Source: Lachnospiraceae bacterium (GTDB lineage Bacteria; Bacillota; Clostridia; Lachnospirales; Lachnospiraceae). Taken from it: a stretch of 54,407 bases of DNA. Positions 44,329 through 52,398 of this stretch are shown here, in pieces. The DNA lies in assembly GCA_017634455.1 (NCBI GenBank), contig JAGBNK010000014.1, forward strand, positions 1-54,407. The letters run 5' to 3'. How positions within the stretch are numbered: the first letter of the stretch is position 1; the number at the start of each line of letters is the position of its first letter. Made by a program: the position numbers and the translations under genes. A model generated the notes under the pieces. The model was not told the DNA's origin. It was given only the letters and a program-made list of their open reading frames with translations, and did not search any database.

Positions 44329-46158
44329 ATGTGTGGAATAGTTGGATATATAGGTAAGTCGCAGGCCGCACCTATATTGCTTGATGGACTTTCACGATTG
44401 GAATATAGGGGCTATGACTCGGCAGGTATTGCCGTATATAATGGCAGTAAGCTGGTTGGCAAGAAAGCTATGGGTAAGTTGAAAGCTTTGTCTGAGCTTA
44501 CTCATGATGGCGAGAATATGCCGGGAACTGTCGGTATCGGTCATACTCGTTGGGCTACTCACGGAGAGCCTTCTGTGACCAATGCTCATCCTCATTTCAA
44601 CAGTGATGAGACAATTGCAGTGGTACACAACGGTATCATTGAAAATTATATGAAGATTCGCGAGAAGCTTACAGCCAAGGGTTATGTATTTCAGTCAGAG
44701 ACTGATACAGAGTGTGTAGCACATTTGCTGGATTACTATTACAAGGGTGATCCACTTGAGGCTATTACCAAGGTTATTCACCGTGTGGAAGGTTCGTATG
44801 CTCTTGGAATTATTTTCGCAGAACATCCTGATAAGGTATATGCAGTTCGTAAGAACAGCCCTCTTATTGTAGGAGAGAGTGAGACAGGAAGTCTCATTGC
44901 ATCAGATGTACCTGCAGTGCTGAAGTACACTCGTGATGTGTATATGATTGAAAATGATGAAATTGCTGAACTTACAGAAGATGCAATTAAATTCTTTGAT
45001 GTGGATGGTCAGCCAATCGAGAAGCAGTCTAAGCACATTGATTGGGATGCAGATGCTGCTGAAAAGGGTGGTTATGAATATTTCATGCTCAAGGAAATGT
45101 TCGAACAGCCAAAGACGGTTAGAGATACTTTGAATCCTAGAATTGACAAGGATGACAATATATTTATTGAAGAACTTGGAATGACAGATGAGGAAATCAA
45201 AGAGATTTCTCGAATCAGAATTGTGGCATGCGGTTCTGCATATCACACTGGTGTAACTTCCAAGTATGTATTTGAAGGAATGGCAAGAATTCCTGTAGAG
45301 GTTGATTTGGCATCAGAGTTTAGATACAGAGATCCAATCCTAGATCCAAAGGAATTGGTGATTATCGTATCTCAGTCAGGTGAGACAGCTGATTCCCTTG
45401 AGGCTTTGAAGTTGGCTCGAGCTAAGGGCAATATTACTCTTGGTATTGTAAATGTAGTTGGATCTTCCATTGCCCGTGAAGCTGACAAGGTAATGTACAC
45501 ATGGGCTGGACCTGAAATAGCAGTTGCTACAACCAAGGCTTATACAGCGCAGCTTATTGCTGAATATTTATTGGCAATTAAATTTGCTTATGTGAGAGGA
45601 CAGATTACAGCAGATGAGATGCATGAGTATGTAGGTGACTTGAAGAAGTTGCCAGAGCAGATTGAGATGCTTCTTGCAAATCAGACTCGCATTCAGAAGT
45701 TTGCTAACAGATATGTATCTGCCAAGGATGTGTTCTTCATTGGTAGAGGAATTGATTATGCTATTTCTCTTGAGGGCTCATTGAAGTTGAAAGAGATTTC
45801 TTACATTCACTCAGAGGCATATGCTGCTGGAGAATTGAAGCATGGTACAATTTCACTTATCGAGGATGGAACTCTTGTTGCTGCAGTTGTAACACAGAAG
45901 GATTTATATCCAAAGACAATCAGCAACATCCGTGAGGTAACAACTCGTGGAGCGTTTGTCCTTGCAGTTACTAATGAGGACAATACAGAGATTGAAAATG
46001 TAGCAGATTATGTTATTTACATACCTGAGACTAATCAGTATTTCACAAACTCACTTGCAATTATTCCATTGCAGCTCTTTGGCTACTATGTATCAGTAGG
46101 CAAGGGACTTGATGTGGATAAGCCAAGAAATCTGGCTAAGTCAGTTACAGTAGAGTAA
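44329..46158 (+). CDS. glmS: glutamine-fructose-6-phosphate aminotransferase
   Basis: A 609-residue enzyme of standard length that makes glucosamine-6-phosphate, the entry to peptidoglycan and amino-sugar glycans. The catalytic cysteine follows the start (MCGIVGYIG). The glutaminase domain has RLEYRGYDSAG and GHTRWATHG. Two SIS domains follow (IVACGSAYHTG; VSQSGETADSLEALK; FIGRGIDYAISLEGSLKLKEISY). It ends KPRNLAKSVTVE. AAAGGGA precedes the start. A terminator follows. Confidence 0.97.
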   Translation: MCGIVGYIGKSQAAPILLDGLSRLEYRGYDSAGIAVYNGSKLVGKKAMGKLKALSELTHDGENMPGTVGIGHTRWATHGEPSVTNAHPHFNSDETIAVVHNGIIENYMKIREKLTAKGYVFQSETDTECVAHLLDYYYKGDPLEAITKVIHRVEGSYALGIIFAEHPDKVYAVRKNSPLIVGESETGSLIASDVPAVLKYTRDVYMIENDEIAELTEDAIKFFDVDGQPIEKQSKHIDWDADAAEKGGYEYFMLKEMFEQPKTVRDTLNPRIDKDDNIFIEELGMTDEEIKEISRIRIVACGSAYHTGVTSKYVFEGMARIPVEVDLASEFRYRDPILDPKELVIIVSQSGETADSLEALKLARAKGNITLGIVNVVGSSIAREADKVMYTWAGPEIAVATTKAYTAQLIAEYLLAIKFAYVRGQITADEMHEYVGDLKKLPEQIEMLLANQTRIQKFANRYVSAKDVFFIGRGIDYAISLEGSLKLKEISYIHSEAYAAGELKHGTISLIEDGTLVAAVVTQKDLYPKTISNIREVTTRGAFVLAVTNEDNTEIENVADYVIYIPETNQYFTNSLAIIPLQLFGYYVSVGKGLDVDKPRNLAKSVTVE

Positions 46159-46162
46159 GTTT

Positions 46163-46197
46163 GGGGCTCGTCACCTTTTGGGGGCGGGCTCTTTTTC
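46163..46197 (+). terminator. terminator after glmS
   Basis: GGCTCGTCACC pairs with GGGGGCGGGCT around a TTTT loop, with several G-U pairs and one mismatch, followed by CTTTTT. Confidence 0.65.
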
Positions 46198-46250
46198 GTA
46201 AATAATTATGAAAAATATTTTACACAGGCATAACAAAATGTGTGCTAAAT

Positions 46251-46268
46251 CATCACATTTCCATCACA
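46251..46268 (+). promoter_or_regulatory. direct repeat CATCACA x2 upstream of htrA
   Basis: CATCACA at 46251-46257 and 46262-46268 is repeated with an 11-base period, on one face of the helix. A -10-like TATATT (46278-46283) follows. This is the arrangement expected for a response-regulator site. No known box is recognised. Confidence 0.35.
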
Positions 46269-46318
46269 AATGAAAATTATATTAGTATCTAGAAAGTATA
46301 TGAAGGGAGCGTAAAGAG

Positions 46319-47647
46319 ATGGATACTTCAAACAACAATAATAATTACAATTATTATTACGACCCAAACGAAAATAAATCAAAGGAAGAAAAGAAAGCAT
46401 TGAAGAGAGCTAAGCGTGCACAGAAGCAGGCTCAGCGAAGAGAGAGAAGACAGGGAGAGAGCTTCGGCCTTAAACTGGCAAAGGTGGCATGTGTAGCTTT
46501 AGTATTTGGCCTTGTGTCAGGATCAGTATTTGGCATGACACAGAGATATCTATTTAATGGCTCGTCAGATGGCTCTAGCACCAAGGCGGTTGAGGCGACT
46601 GCTGTTTCTAAATCTAACCAGTTGGATTCAACTGCAGTTTCAACAGCTACAACAGTTTCAGATGTGTCAGACATTGTAGATAATGTAATGCCTTCTATTG
46701 TGGCAGTTACAAATGTATCATATACAGAATACAGAAATATATTTGGCAGAACTTCAACATATGAAAATGAAGCAGCAGGCTCTGGTATTATCATTAGCCA
46801 GGATGATGATTATATATACATAGCAACCAATAATCATGTGGTTGAGGGAGCTGAGACTCTTACAATTACATTTTGCGATGATGCAGCAGTGCCGGCTACA
46901 GTAAAAGGTACAGATTCTTCAGTGGATTTGGCTGTTGTTGCTGTGAAGATTTCTGATATTGATTCAGATACAATGAGTAAAATCAAGGTGGCTTCCGTTG
47001 GTGAGTCAGATTCGTTGAAGGTTGGCGAATCTGCTGTTGTTATTGGAAATGCACTTGGCTACGGTCAGTCCGTGACTACAGGAATTATTTCTGCAACAGA
47101 GCGTGATGTTACTCTGCAAAATGATGATGGAACAACAATTACTAACACACTGATTCAGACAGATGCTGCAGTAAACCCTGGTAACAGTGGTGGCGCTCTG
47201 TTAAATATTAATGGTCAGGTTGTAGGTATTGTATCTGCTAAATATTCTGATACAGCAGTTGAAGGTATGGGATATGCAATTCCTATTTCAACTGCACAGA
47301 GTATTATTTCAGAACTTATAAATCGTCAGGAAGTGTCAGCGGAGGATGCTTCTTACTTCGGAATCGCAGGCGTAGATATCTCTGCCACAATGTCATCTTA
47401 CTATGACATACCACAGGGCGTGTATGTATCTAAGGTTGCAAGTGGAAGCGGAGCTGAGATTGCAGGTATTTCACAGAAGGATGTTATTACCAAATTCAAT
47501 GGTAAATCTGTCAGCTCAATGGAAGAAATCAGCGAGCAGATGAAATACATCCCTGCTGGTACAACTATTACAGTTACAGTTGCCAAGGCAGACAAAGATT
47601 ATGAAGAGACTGATGTGAAGGTTACACTGGGTAACAAGATGAAATAG
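46319..47647 (+). CDS. htrA: HtrA/DegP-like serine protease with PDZ domain
   Basis: A 442-residue membrane-anchored protease. The cytoplasmic lead is Asn/Tyr-rich then very basic (1-50), the helix is about 53-72, and a Ser/Thr linker follows. The trypsin-like domain has the triad H173 (NNHVVEG), D203 (SVDLAVV) and S290 (NPGNSGGAL). One PDZ domain closes the chain (about 345-435). It degrades or refolds damaged exported proteins at the cell surface and is often induced by envelope stress. The repeats upstream may reflect that. GAAGGGAG (46302-46309) is the binding site. Confidence 0.93.
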   Translation: MDTSNNNNNYNYYYDPNENKSKEEKKALKRAKRAQKQAQRRERRQGESFGLKLAKVACVALVFGLVSGSVFGMTQRYLFNGSSDGSSTKAVEATAVSKSNQLDSTAVSTATTVSDVSDIVDNVMPSIVAVTNVSYTEYRNIFGRTSTYENEAAGSGIIISQDDDYIYIATNNHVVEGAETLTITFCDDAAVPATVKGTDSSVDLAVVAVKISDIDSDTMSKIKVASVGESDSLKVGESAVVIGNALGYGQSVTTGIISATERDVTLQNDDGTTITNTLIQTDAAVNPGNSGGALLNINGQVVGIVSAKYSDTAVEGMGYAIPISTAQSIISELINRQEVSAEDASYFGIAGVDISATMSSYYDIPQGVYVSKVASGSGAEIAGISQKDVITKFNGKSVSSMEEISEQMKYIPAGTTITVTVAKADKDYEETDVKVTLGNKMK

Positions 47648-47706
47648 TTGCATCCTTCATTACAAGATGAAATAATTGCAGCTCTATAACATCATGAAAT
47701 AATTGC
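47639..47706 (+). repeat. three direct repeats before the carbamate kinase promoter
   Basis: ATGAAATARTTGC occurs at 47639-47651, 47667-47679 and 47694-47706, with periods of 28 and 27 bases. The first copy contains the htrA stop codon. The third ends nine bases before the -35 box of the next gene. Confidence 0.7.
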
Positions 47707-47714
47707 TCTCCTCC

Positions 47715-47743
47715 TTGCTTAAGAAGTGGAACTTACTTATAAT
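47715..47743 (+). promoter_or_regulatory. promoter of the carbamate kinase gene
   Basis: TTGCTT (47715-47720), exactly 17 bases, and a perfect TATAAT (47738-47743). It sits just after three direct repeats that may bind a regulator. Confidence 0.65.
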
Positions 47744-47778
47744 ATTTACATATAGAAATTTCCAGGGAGGAGACTGAA

Positions 47779-48711
47779 ATGGGAAACAAGAGAATAGTAA
47801 TTGCTTTGGGACATGAAGCACTTGGAACTACTTTACCGGAACAACAGAAAGCTTTAGAGAAGACTGCCAAGGCAGTGGCGAAGTTTATTTTGCAGGATTA
47901 TCAGGTGGTAATTACACATAGTAATGGACCACAGGTTAGCACAATTCATGCAGCGATGTCTGAGTTTGCCAAGAATCATCCGGAATATTCTGCAACTCCT
48001 ATGTCAGTTTGCTCTGCAATGAGTCAGGGTTTTATCGGATATGATCTGCAGAATGCAATTCGCTCCGAACTTATTATGCATGGAATATACAAGACAGTAT
48101 CAACTATTTTGACACAGGTTACAGTTGATCCTTATGATGAAGCATTTTACAAGCCTAGCAAGGTTGTGGGTAGAATTCTTACAGCAGAAGAAGCTGAGGC
48201 TGAAGAGCAGAAGGGCAATCATGTAGTTGAAGTAGAAGGTGGCTTCCGCAGAATCGTGGCAACACCTAAGCCAATGGAGATTGTAGAACTTGATGCTATC
48301 AAAGCATTGCTTGATGCAGGACAGGTTGTTATAGCTTGCGGTGGCGGCGGAATTCCTGTTCTTCCACAGGAGAACAAATTACAGGGAGCCAGCGCAGTTA
48401 TTGAAAAGGATACAATTGCAGGCTGCTTGGCTGATAAGCTTGATGCAGATATGCTTGTTATCTTAACAGGAGCTGATAAGGTAGCTATCAATTATGGCAC
48501 ATCTGACCAGACTAATCTGGATTATATTACAGTGAAACAGGCCAAGGATTACATGGAGCAGGGACAGTTTGAGGCTGGCACAATGCTTCCAAAGATTCAG
48601 GCTGCTGTTGAATACATCGGTGATTCAGCAGTGAGAAAGGCTTTGATTACAAAGTTGTCAGCTGACAAGGTATCTCTTGGCGGCGAGATGGGAACTATGA
48701 TTGGTAAGTAA
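47779..48711 (+). CDS. arcC: carbamate kinase
   Basis: A 310-residue amino-acid-kinase-family enzyme that makes ATP from carbamoyl phosphate or the reverse. Family blocks are HSNGPQVSTI, VIACGGGGIPV, and the nucleotide site DADMLVILTGADKVAINYG; the end is GGEMGTMIG. The usual start GGNA reads GHEA here (ALGHEALG), and THGNGPQVG reads THSNGPQVS, two changes at substrate loops. No arginine deiminase or ornithine transcarbamylase gene is beside it, so it is a lone copy with its own promoter. GGGAGGAG precedes the start. Confidence 0.88.
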   Translation: MGNKRIVIALGHEALGTTLPEQQKALEKTAKAVAKFILQDYQVVITHSNGPQVSTIHAAMSEFAKNHPEYSATPMSVCSAMSQGFIGYDLQNAIRSELIMHGIYKTVSTILTQVTVDPYDEAFYKPSKVVGRILTAEEAEAEEQKGNHVVEVEGGFRRIVATPKPMEIVELDAIKALLDAGQVVIACGGGGIPVLPQENKLQGASAVIEKDTIAGCLADKLDADMLVILTGADKVAINYGTSDQTNLDYITVKQAKDYMEQGQFEAGTMLPKIQAAVEYIGDSAVRKALITKLSADKVSLGGEMGTMIGK

Positions 48712-48966
48712 TCTGTTGGCAATTATCTTTCAGAAATGTTTTTTATAAATTTATCGTGTGAATAGTATGACTCAAGGAATATGTGATAACCACATATTTC
48801 TTGAGTTTTTATGTTAGATTGATTTGTTGATAGAAAATATTTAAAACTGAGAAAATATAGTACAGGAATTCTGGGGCCTATTGAAAGAAATTCAGGAAAT
48901 AAATTTGGGCGTAATCGGGAAAATATGTGCTGGTTTATGGAGGATAAATATACTAGAATATAGGTT
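48712..48966. other. intergenic stretch with terminator, before a GT2 gene
   Basis: It holds the arcC terminator and a -10-like TATACT at 48949-48954. GGAGG at 48940-48944 is too far (about 22 bases) from the ATG at 48967 to serve it well. No gene is seen. Confidence 0.5.
48770..48811 (+). terminator. terminator after carbamate kinase
   Basis: ACTCAAGGAATATGTG (48770-48785) pairs with CACATATTTCTTGAGT (48791-48806) over 14 of 16 positions around a five-base loop, followed by Ts. Confidence 0.85.
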
Positions 48967-50181
48967 ATGAGAGATGTGAGATTTGCGGTGGTAATTCCTG
49001 CTTATAATGCACAGAATTATTTACCAGAACTTTATACAACTTTATTAGAGCAGACTTATAAGAATTTTCTCGTGATTACAATAGATGATTGCAGTCAGGA
49101 TGAAACAGGTGCTGTTGCGGATGAATATGTGGAGACATTTCACAAAGCAGGCATTGAGATGGTGGCTCATCACAAGACTGTAAATGAAGGACTTAGTGCT
49201 GCGAGAAATACAGGAATTGATATTGCAATTTATGCAGGTGGATGTGATTACATATTATTCCTGGATGCGGATGATACGGTTTCTGTAGATTTGCTGGCGG
49301 TTTTGGCGGAGAAGATTCGCTGCGCAAATTCTGAGGATTCGCCTGATATGCTGATTTATGGTTTTAGTGAGGATTATTATTCTCCGAATGGTGAATTGAC
49401 CTACTACAAGGAAATTCGATGTGATGAAGCACATTTAAAACGGCAGAGATCAGAGAATGAAGCATATAAGAATATTCCGTACATGGTTAAACTGGCAGAA
49501 TTAGAGGCGGGTACAATGTTGGGATATGCATGGAACAAGGCGTACAAATTGGCATTATTGGATAGATATAATTTGCGATTTGAAGCGGTGGTGCATATAG
49601 AGGACATAGTTTTTAATCTGGCTTTCTTGGAACATGCAGATGGTTTTTGCGTGATTGATGAGATTCTATATCATTACAGAAATGCCGATCAGACTCGATT
49701 GACGAAGAAACATTTACCAAATTATATGAGACTTCAGAAGCGCCGAGTATATGAATTCTTGCGGTTGCAGAATCATTTGGCCATATCGAGTGCACCGCAT
49801 TACATGGTGGACGAATCTACGGAACTGCAATTTTATCCTTTTGAGGAGCTGACGATTCCTGAAAAGGTTTATGAGGTTGCGGCAGGAGTGTACTTTAGAT
49901 CTTTGCAATCGATGATTGTGAGAGAAAAGTCGCAGAAGAAATCTAAAAAAGATATAATAGATATGGTTGAATCAGAACTTGTGGATGAGTTATACACCAT
50001 CAACGGCAAGAATCTGTATTTGCTATTAAGGGGACATTTGCCGGAGGGCAAGGCGTCAGAGCTATTGTACAAGCCTCTGGCTAGAGGAAAAATTAATAAG
50101 GCTTACCGAAATGCTTGCATTATTGAATTTGTTCAGAAGCATTTCTCGGGACTGTACGCGAAATTGAAACAACATAGGTAG
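48967..50181 (+). CDS. glycosyltransferase family 2 (capsular/EpsJ-like)
   Basis: A 404-residue enzyme. The GT2 domain has FAVVIPAYNAQNYL, TIDDCSQDET, GLSAARNTGI and LFLDADDTVS with the D-x-DD site (about 98-106), then GYAWNKAYKLALL and HIEDIVFNLAFLEH. The C-terminal 150 residues are helical. The start has a poor ribosome binding site and the predicted -10 lies only about 12 bases upstream, so the message may have almost no leader. It is separate from the main polysaccharide operon. Confidence 0.86.
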   Translation: MRDVRFAVVIPAYNAQNYLPELYTTLLEQTYKNFLVITIDDCSQDETGAVADEYVETFHKAGIEMVAHHKTVNEGLSAARNTGIDIAIYAGGCDYILFLDADDTVSVDLLAVLAEKIRCANSEDSPDMLIYGFSEDYYSPNGELTYYKEIRCDEAHLKRQRSENEAYKNIPYMVKLAELEAGTMLGYAWNKAYKLALLDRYNLRFEAVVHIEDIVFNLAFLEHADGFCVIDEILYHYRNADQTRLTKKHLPNYMRLQKRRVYEFLRLQNHLAISSAPHYMVDESTELQFYPFEELTIPEKVYEVAAGVYFRSLQSMIVREKSQKKSKKDIIDMVESELVDELYTINGKNLYLLLRGHLPEGKASELLYKPLARGKINKAYRNACIIEFVQKHFSGLYAKLKQHR

Positions 50182-50194
50182 AAGGAGACTAATT

Positions 50195-50671
50195 ATGAAC
50201 GAAGATTTTATTACACTTACTATTGGTAAGCAGAAGAACATTGCATTAATTGCCCATGATGGCAAGAAGCAGGAATTGATTAGATGGTGTCAGGAGAATG
50301 CTGAGATTTTGAAGCAGCATTTCTTATGCGGAACAGGTACAACTGCTCGTATGATTACAGATGGAACAGGACTTCCTGTTCGTGGATACAATAGTGGTCC
50401 TCTTGGAGGAGATCAGCAGATTGGTGCTAGAATTGTAGAAGGCAAAGTTGATTTTGTGGTATTCTTCTCAGATCCACTTACAGCTGCACCGCATGACCCT
50501 GATGTAAAGGCACTTCTTAGAATTGCTCAGGTTTATGATATTCCAATTGCTATGAACAAGGCGTCAGCTGATTTTATGTTGAAATCAACTCTTATGGATC
50601 AACCATATGATCATGAAGTTATTAATTTCAACAAGAATATTGCTGAGCGCGCGAAGATTATGGAAAAGTAA
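50195..50671 (+). CDS. mgsA: methylglyoxal synthase
   Basis: A 158-residue enzyme that turns dihydroxyacetone phosphate into methylglyoxal, a bypass used when phosphate is short or sugar is in excess. Seen are IALIAHDGKKQELI, FLCGTGTTARMI, SGPLGGDQQIGARI with catalytic D73, and FFSDPLTAAPHDPDVKALLR. Length fits the family. GAAGGAG (50181-50187) precedes the start. The link to phosphate control elsewhere in the window is suggestive only. Confidence 0.95.
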   Translation: MNEDFITLTIGKQKNIALIAHDGKKQELIRWCQENAEILKQHFLCGTGTTARMITDGTGLPVRGYNSGPLGGDQQIGARIVEGKVDFVVFFSDPLTAAPHDPDVKALLRIAQVYDIPIAMNKASADFMLKSTLMDQPYDHEVINFNKNIAERAKIMEK

Positions 50672-50774
50672 AAATGATTGTGATAAAATGAGACCATAAT
50701 GTGAGGCGGAGATTTAGCACTTCGACTTTATGAGTGATAGATTGTTTATGAGTTTTGGGGAAAGAGGTAACAAT

Positions 50775-50918
50775 ATGACAGAATTAGGATTTATTATATT
50801 TTTTGCAATATTAATTTTGTTGGTAGTTGTAGTTGCAGTTGTTGTGACTGTTGCATCTGTTGCTGGTGCATCAGCAGCTATCGCAAATGAGATTAGTGAG
50901 GAAAATGACGCGAAATAG
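50775..50918 (+). CDS. 47-residue single-span membrane protein
   Basis: The ATG at 50775 follows AAAGAGG (50761-50767). The protein has one long Val/Ile/Leu helix (about 5-32) that ends Ala/Ser-rich, and a short acidic tail (NEISEENDAK). It is directly followed by a strong terminator, supporting a real gene. Function unknown. The longer frame from 50730 lacks a binding site. Confidence 0.55.
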   Translation: MTELGFIIFFAILILLVVVVAVVVTVASVAGASAAIANEISEENDAK

Positions 50919-50950
50919 CGTGTGGATTACATGTGATTTGATTTTTATTA

Positions 50951-50980
50951 AAAAGGCAGCCCTTGGCGGCTGCCTTTTTT
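50951..50980 (+). terminator. terminator after the 47-residue membrane protein
   Basis: AAAAGGCAGCC (50951-50961) pairs with GGCTGCCTTTT around a six-base loop, followed by more Ts. The repeat array starts right after it. Confidence 0.88.
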
Positions 50981-50984
50981 AGGA

Positions 50985-51557
50985 TGTAGCGGGGGATGGG
51001 CTGTAAGTGATTGCCGAATCGCCTGCCCCGGCTACCAAAAAAGAGAAAAATAGAGGTTTTGGTAGCCCGAAGGAGTGAAAAAGCAACCGTGAGAACTAAG
51101 CTGGGCTACCAAAACGGGTTAAACTCCCACAAGTGGTAGCCGGAGAGGGTTGAGACGGTGCATTAAACATCCGTCCCGGCTACCAAGAGATAGAAAAATA
51201 GAGGTTTTGGTAGCCCAAAGGAGCAAAAAAGCAACCGTAAGAACCAAGCCTGGCTACCAAAACGGATGAAACAGCCTCAAGTGGTAGCCGGAGAGAACTG
51301 AGACGGCGCATTAAACATGCGTGCCGGCTACCAAAAAGAGGAAAATAGAGGTTTTGGTAGCCCGAAGGAGCAAAAAAGCAATCGTGAGAACTAAGCCGGG
51401 CTACCAAAACAAGTGAAACTCTCGCAAATGGTAGCCGGAGAGGGCTGAGACGGAGCATTAAACATCCGTCCCGGCTACCACAAAAGAGAAGAATAGAGGT
51501 TTTGGTAGCCCGAAGGAGCAAAAAAGCAACCGTAAGAACTAAGCCGGGCTACCAAAA
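50985..51557. repeat. tandem array of 148-bp units built from alternating inverted repeats
   Basis: Units begin at GCTACC 51031, 51179, 51327 and 51474 (periods 148, 148, 147); the last is partial. Each unit has TTTTGGTAGCCC ... GGGCTACCAAAA (first copy 51057-51068 and 51103-51114, perfect 12 bp; others 51205-51262, 51352-51409, 51500-51557), then TGGTAGCCGG ... CCGGCTACCA (51134-51143 and 51176-51185) enclosing a smaller GACGG/CCGTC hairpin. A decayed copy of the second hairpin (50985-51037) opens the array. Arms of neighbouring hairpins can also pair with each other (GCTACCAAAA with TTTTGGTAGC). The array ends about six bases before the ribosome binding site of the DUF4422 gene. No protein gene is convincing inside it. 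Confidence 0.9.
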
Positions 51558-51576
51558 CGATTGAAAAGGACTTATT

Positions 51577-52347
51577 ATGAAAAATAAGATAATCATAGCA
51601 ATGCATAAACCATATAATGTACCAGCTGATAAGGTGTACCAGCCACTCCATGTGGGCGCTTATGGCAAGGAGACAATTGCCGGTGCCAGAAGAGATGATG
51701 AGGGCGAGAACATTTCACAGAAGAATCCATATTACTGCGAGCTGACAGGCTTGTACTGGGCTTGGAAGAATTTAGATGCGGATGCTATTGGACTGGTGCA
51801 CTATCGTAGATATTTTGTGAATAGAAATGATGAAATCCTCTCTACTGCAGAGGTGGAGAAGCTGATGGATGCTTGCGATGTGGCTGTTCCAACCAAGAGG
51901 CGTTATTATATTGAGTCTCTATATTCTCATTATGCTCACACTCTTGATGGGGCTCATCTGGATATGGCTCGTGAGATTATCGCCAACCGTTATCCTGAGT
52001 ATTTGTCAGCCTGTGACAAGGTATACAAGAGAACCTGGGGATATATGTTCAACATGTGCATTATGAGACGGGAATACCTGGATGAATATTGCACTTGGAT
52101 TTTTGACATTCTATCTCAGCTGGAGGAGAAAATTGGAATTTTGGATGATGCCTTCTCCGCTAGACTGTATGGTCGCGTCAGCGAGATACTATTTGATGTG
52201 TGGCTTTTGTATAAGCAGGAAAATGATGCGACAATTCGCGTGACAGAAGTGAAGACGAAGCATTCAGAACCAGTGAATTGGTTGAAGAAGGGTGGGGCTT
52301 TTCTCATGGCCAAGTTCTGCGGCAAGAAGTACGACAAGAGCTTCTAA
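51577..52347 (+). CDS. DUF4422 glycosyltransferase-like protein
   Basis: A 256-residue protein of the DUF4422 group found in capsule and LPS loci: IIIAMHKPYNVP, YQPLHVGAYG, YYCELTGLYWAWKNLDADAIGLVHYRRYF, and the middle block YAHTLDGAHLDMAREII. DUF4422 proteins are presumed glycosyltransferases. AAAAGGA (51564-51570) precedes the ATG. Its upstream region is the tandem repeat array, so its 5' leader is unusual. The next gene is a GT2. Confidence 0.88.
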   Translation: MKNKIIIAMHKPYNVPADKVYQPLHVGAYGKETIAGARRDDEGENISQKNPYYCELTGLYWAWKNLDADAIGLVHYRRYFVNRNDEILSTAEVEKLMDACDVAVPTKRRYYIESLYSHYAHTLDGAHLDMAREIIANRYPEYLSACDKVYKRTWGYMFNMCIMRREYLDEYCTWIFDILSQLEEKIGILDDAFSARLYGRVSEILFDVWLLYKQENDATIRVTEVKTKHSEPVNWLKKGGAFLMAKFCGKKYDKSF

Positions 52348-52398
52348 ATTATGCCACTCAACCGAAATCTTAAAACACTTATAGATTGGAAAATGTAA

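Noticed and set aside
51180..51521. 113-residue minus-strand open frame across the array
   Set aside because: The unit length is mostly 148, not a multiple of three. The frame's repetitive Cys/Leu/Arg sequence only reflects the DNA repeats, and no ribosome binding site is present.
50985..51557. CRISPR array
   Set aside because: The period is about 148 bases with the whole unit conserved. There are no short identical repeats with unique spacers and no cas genes.
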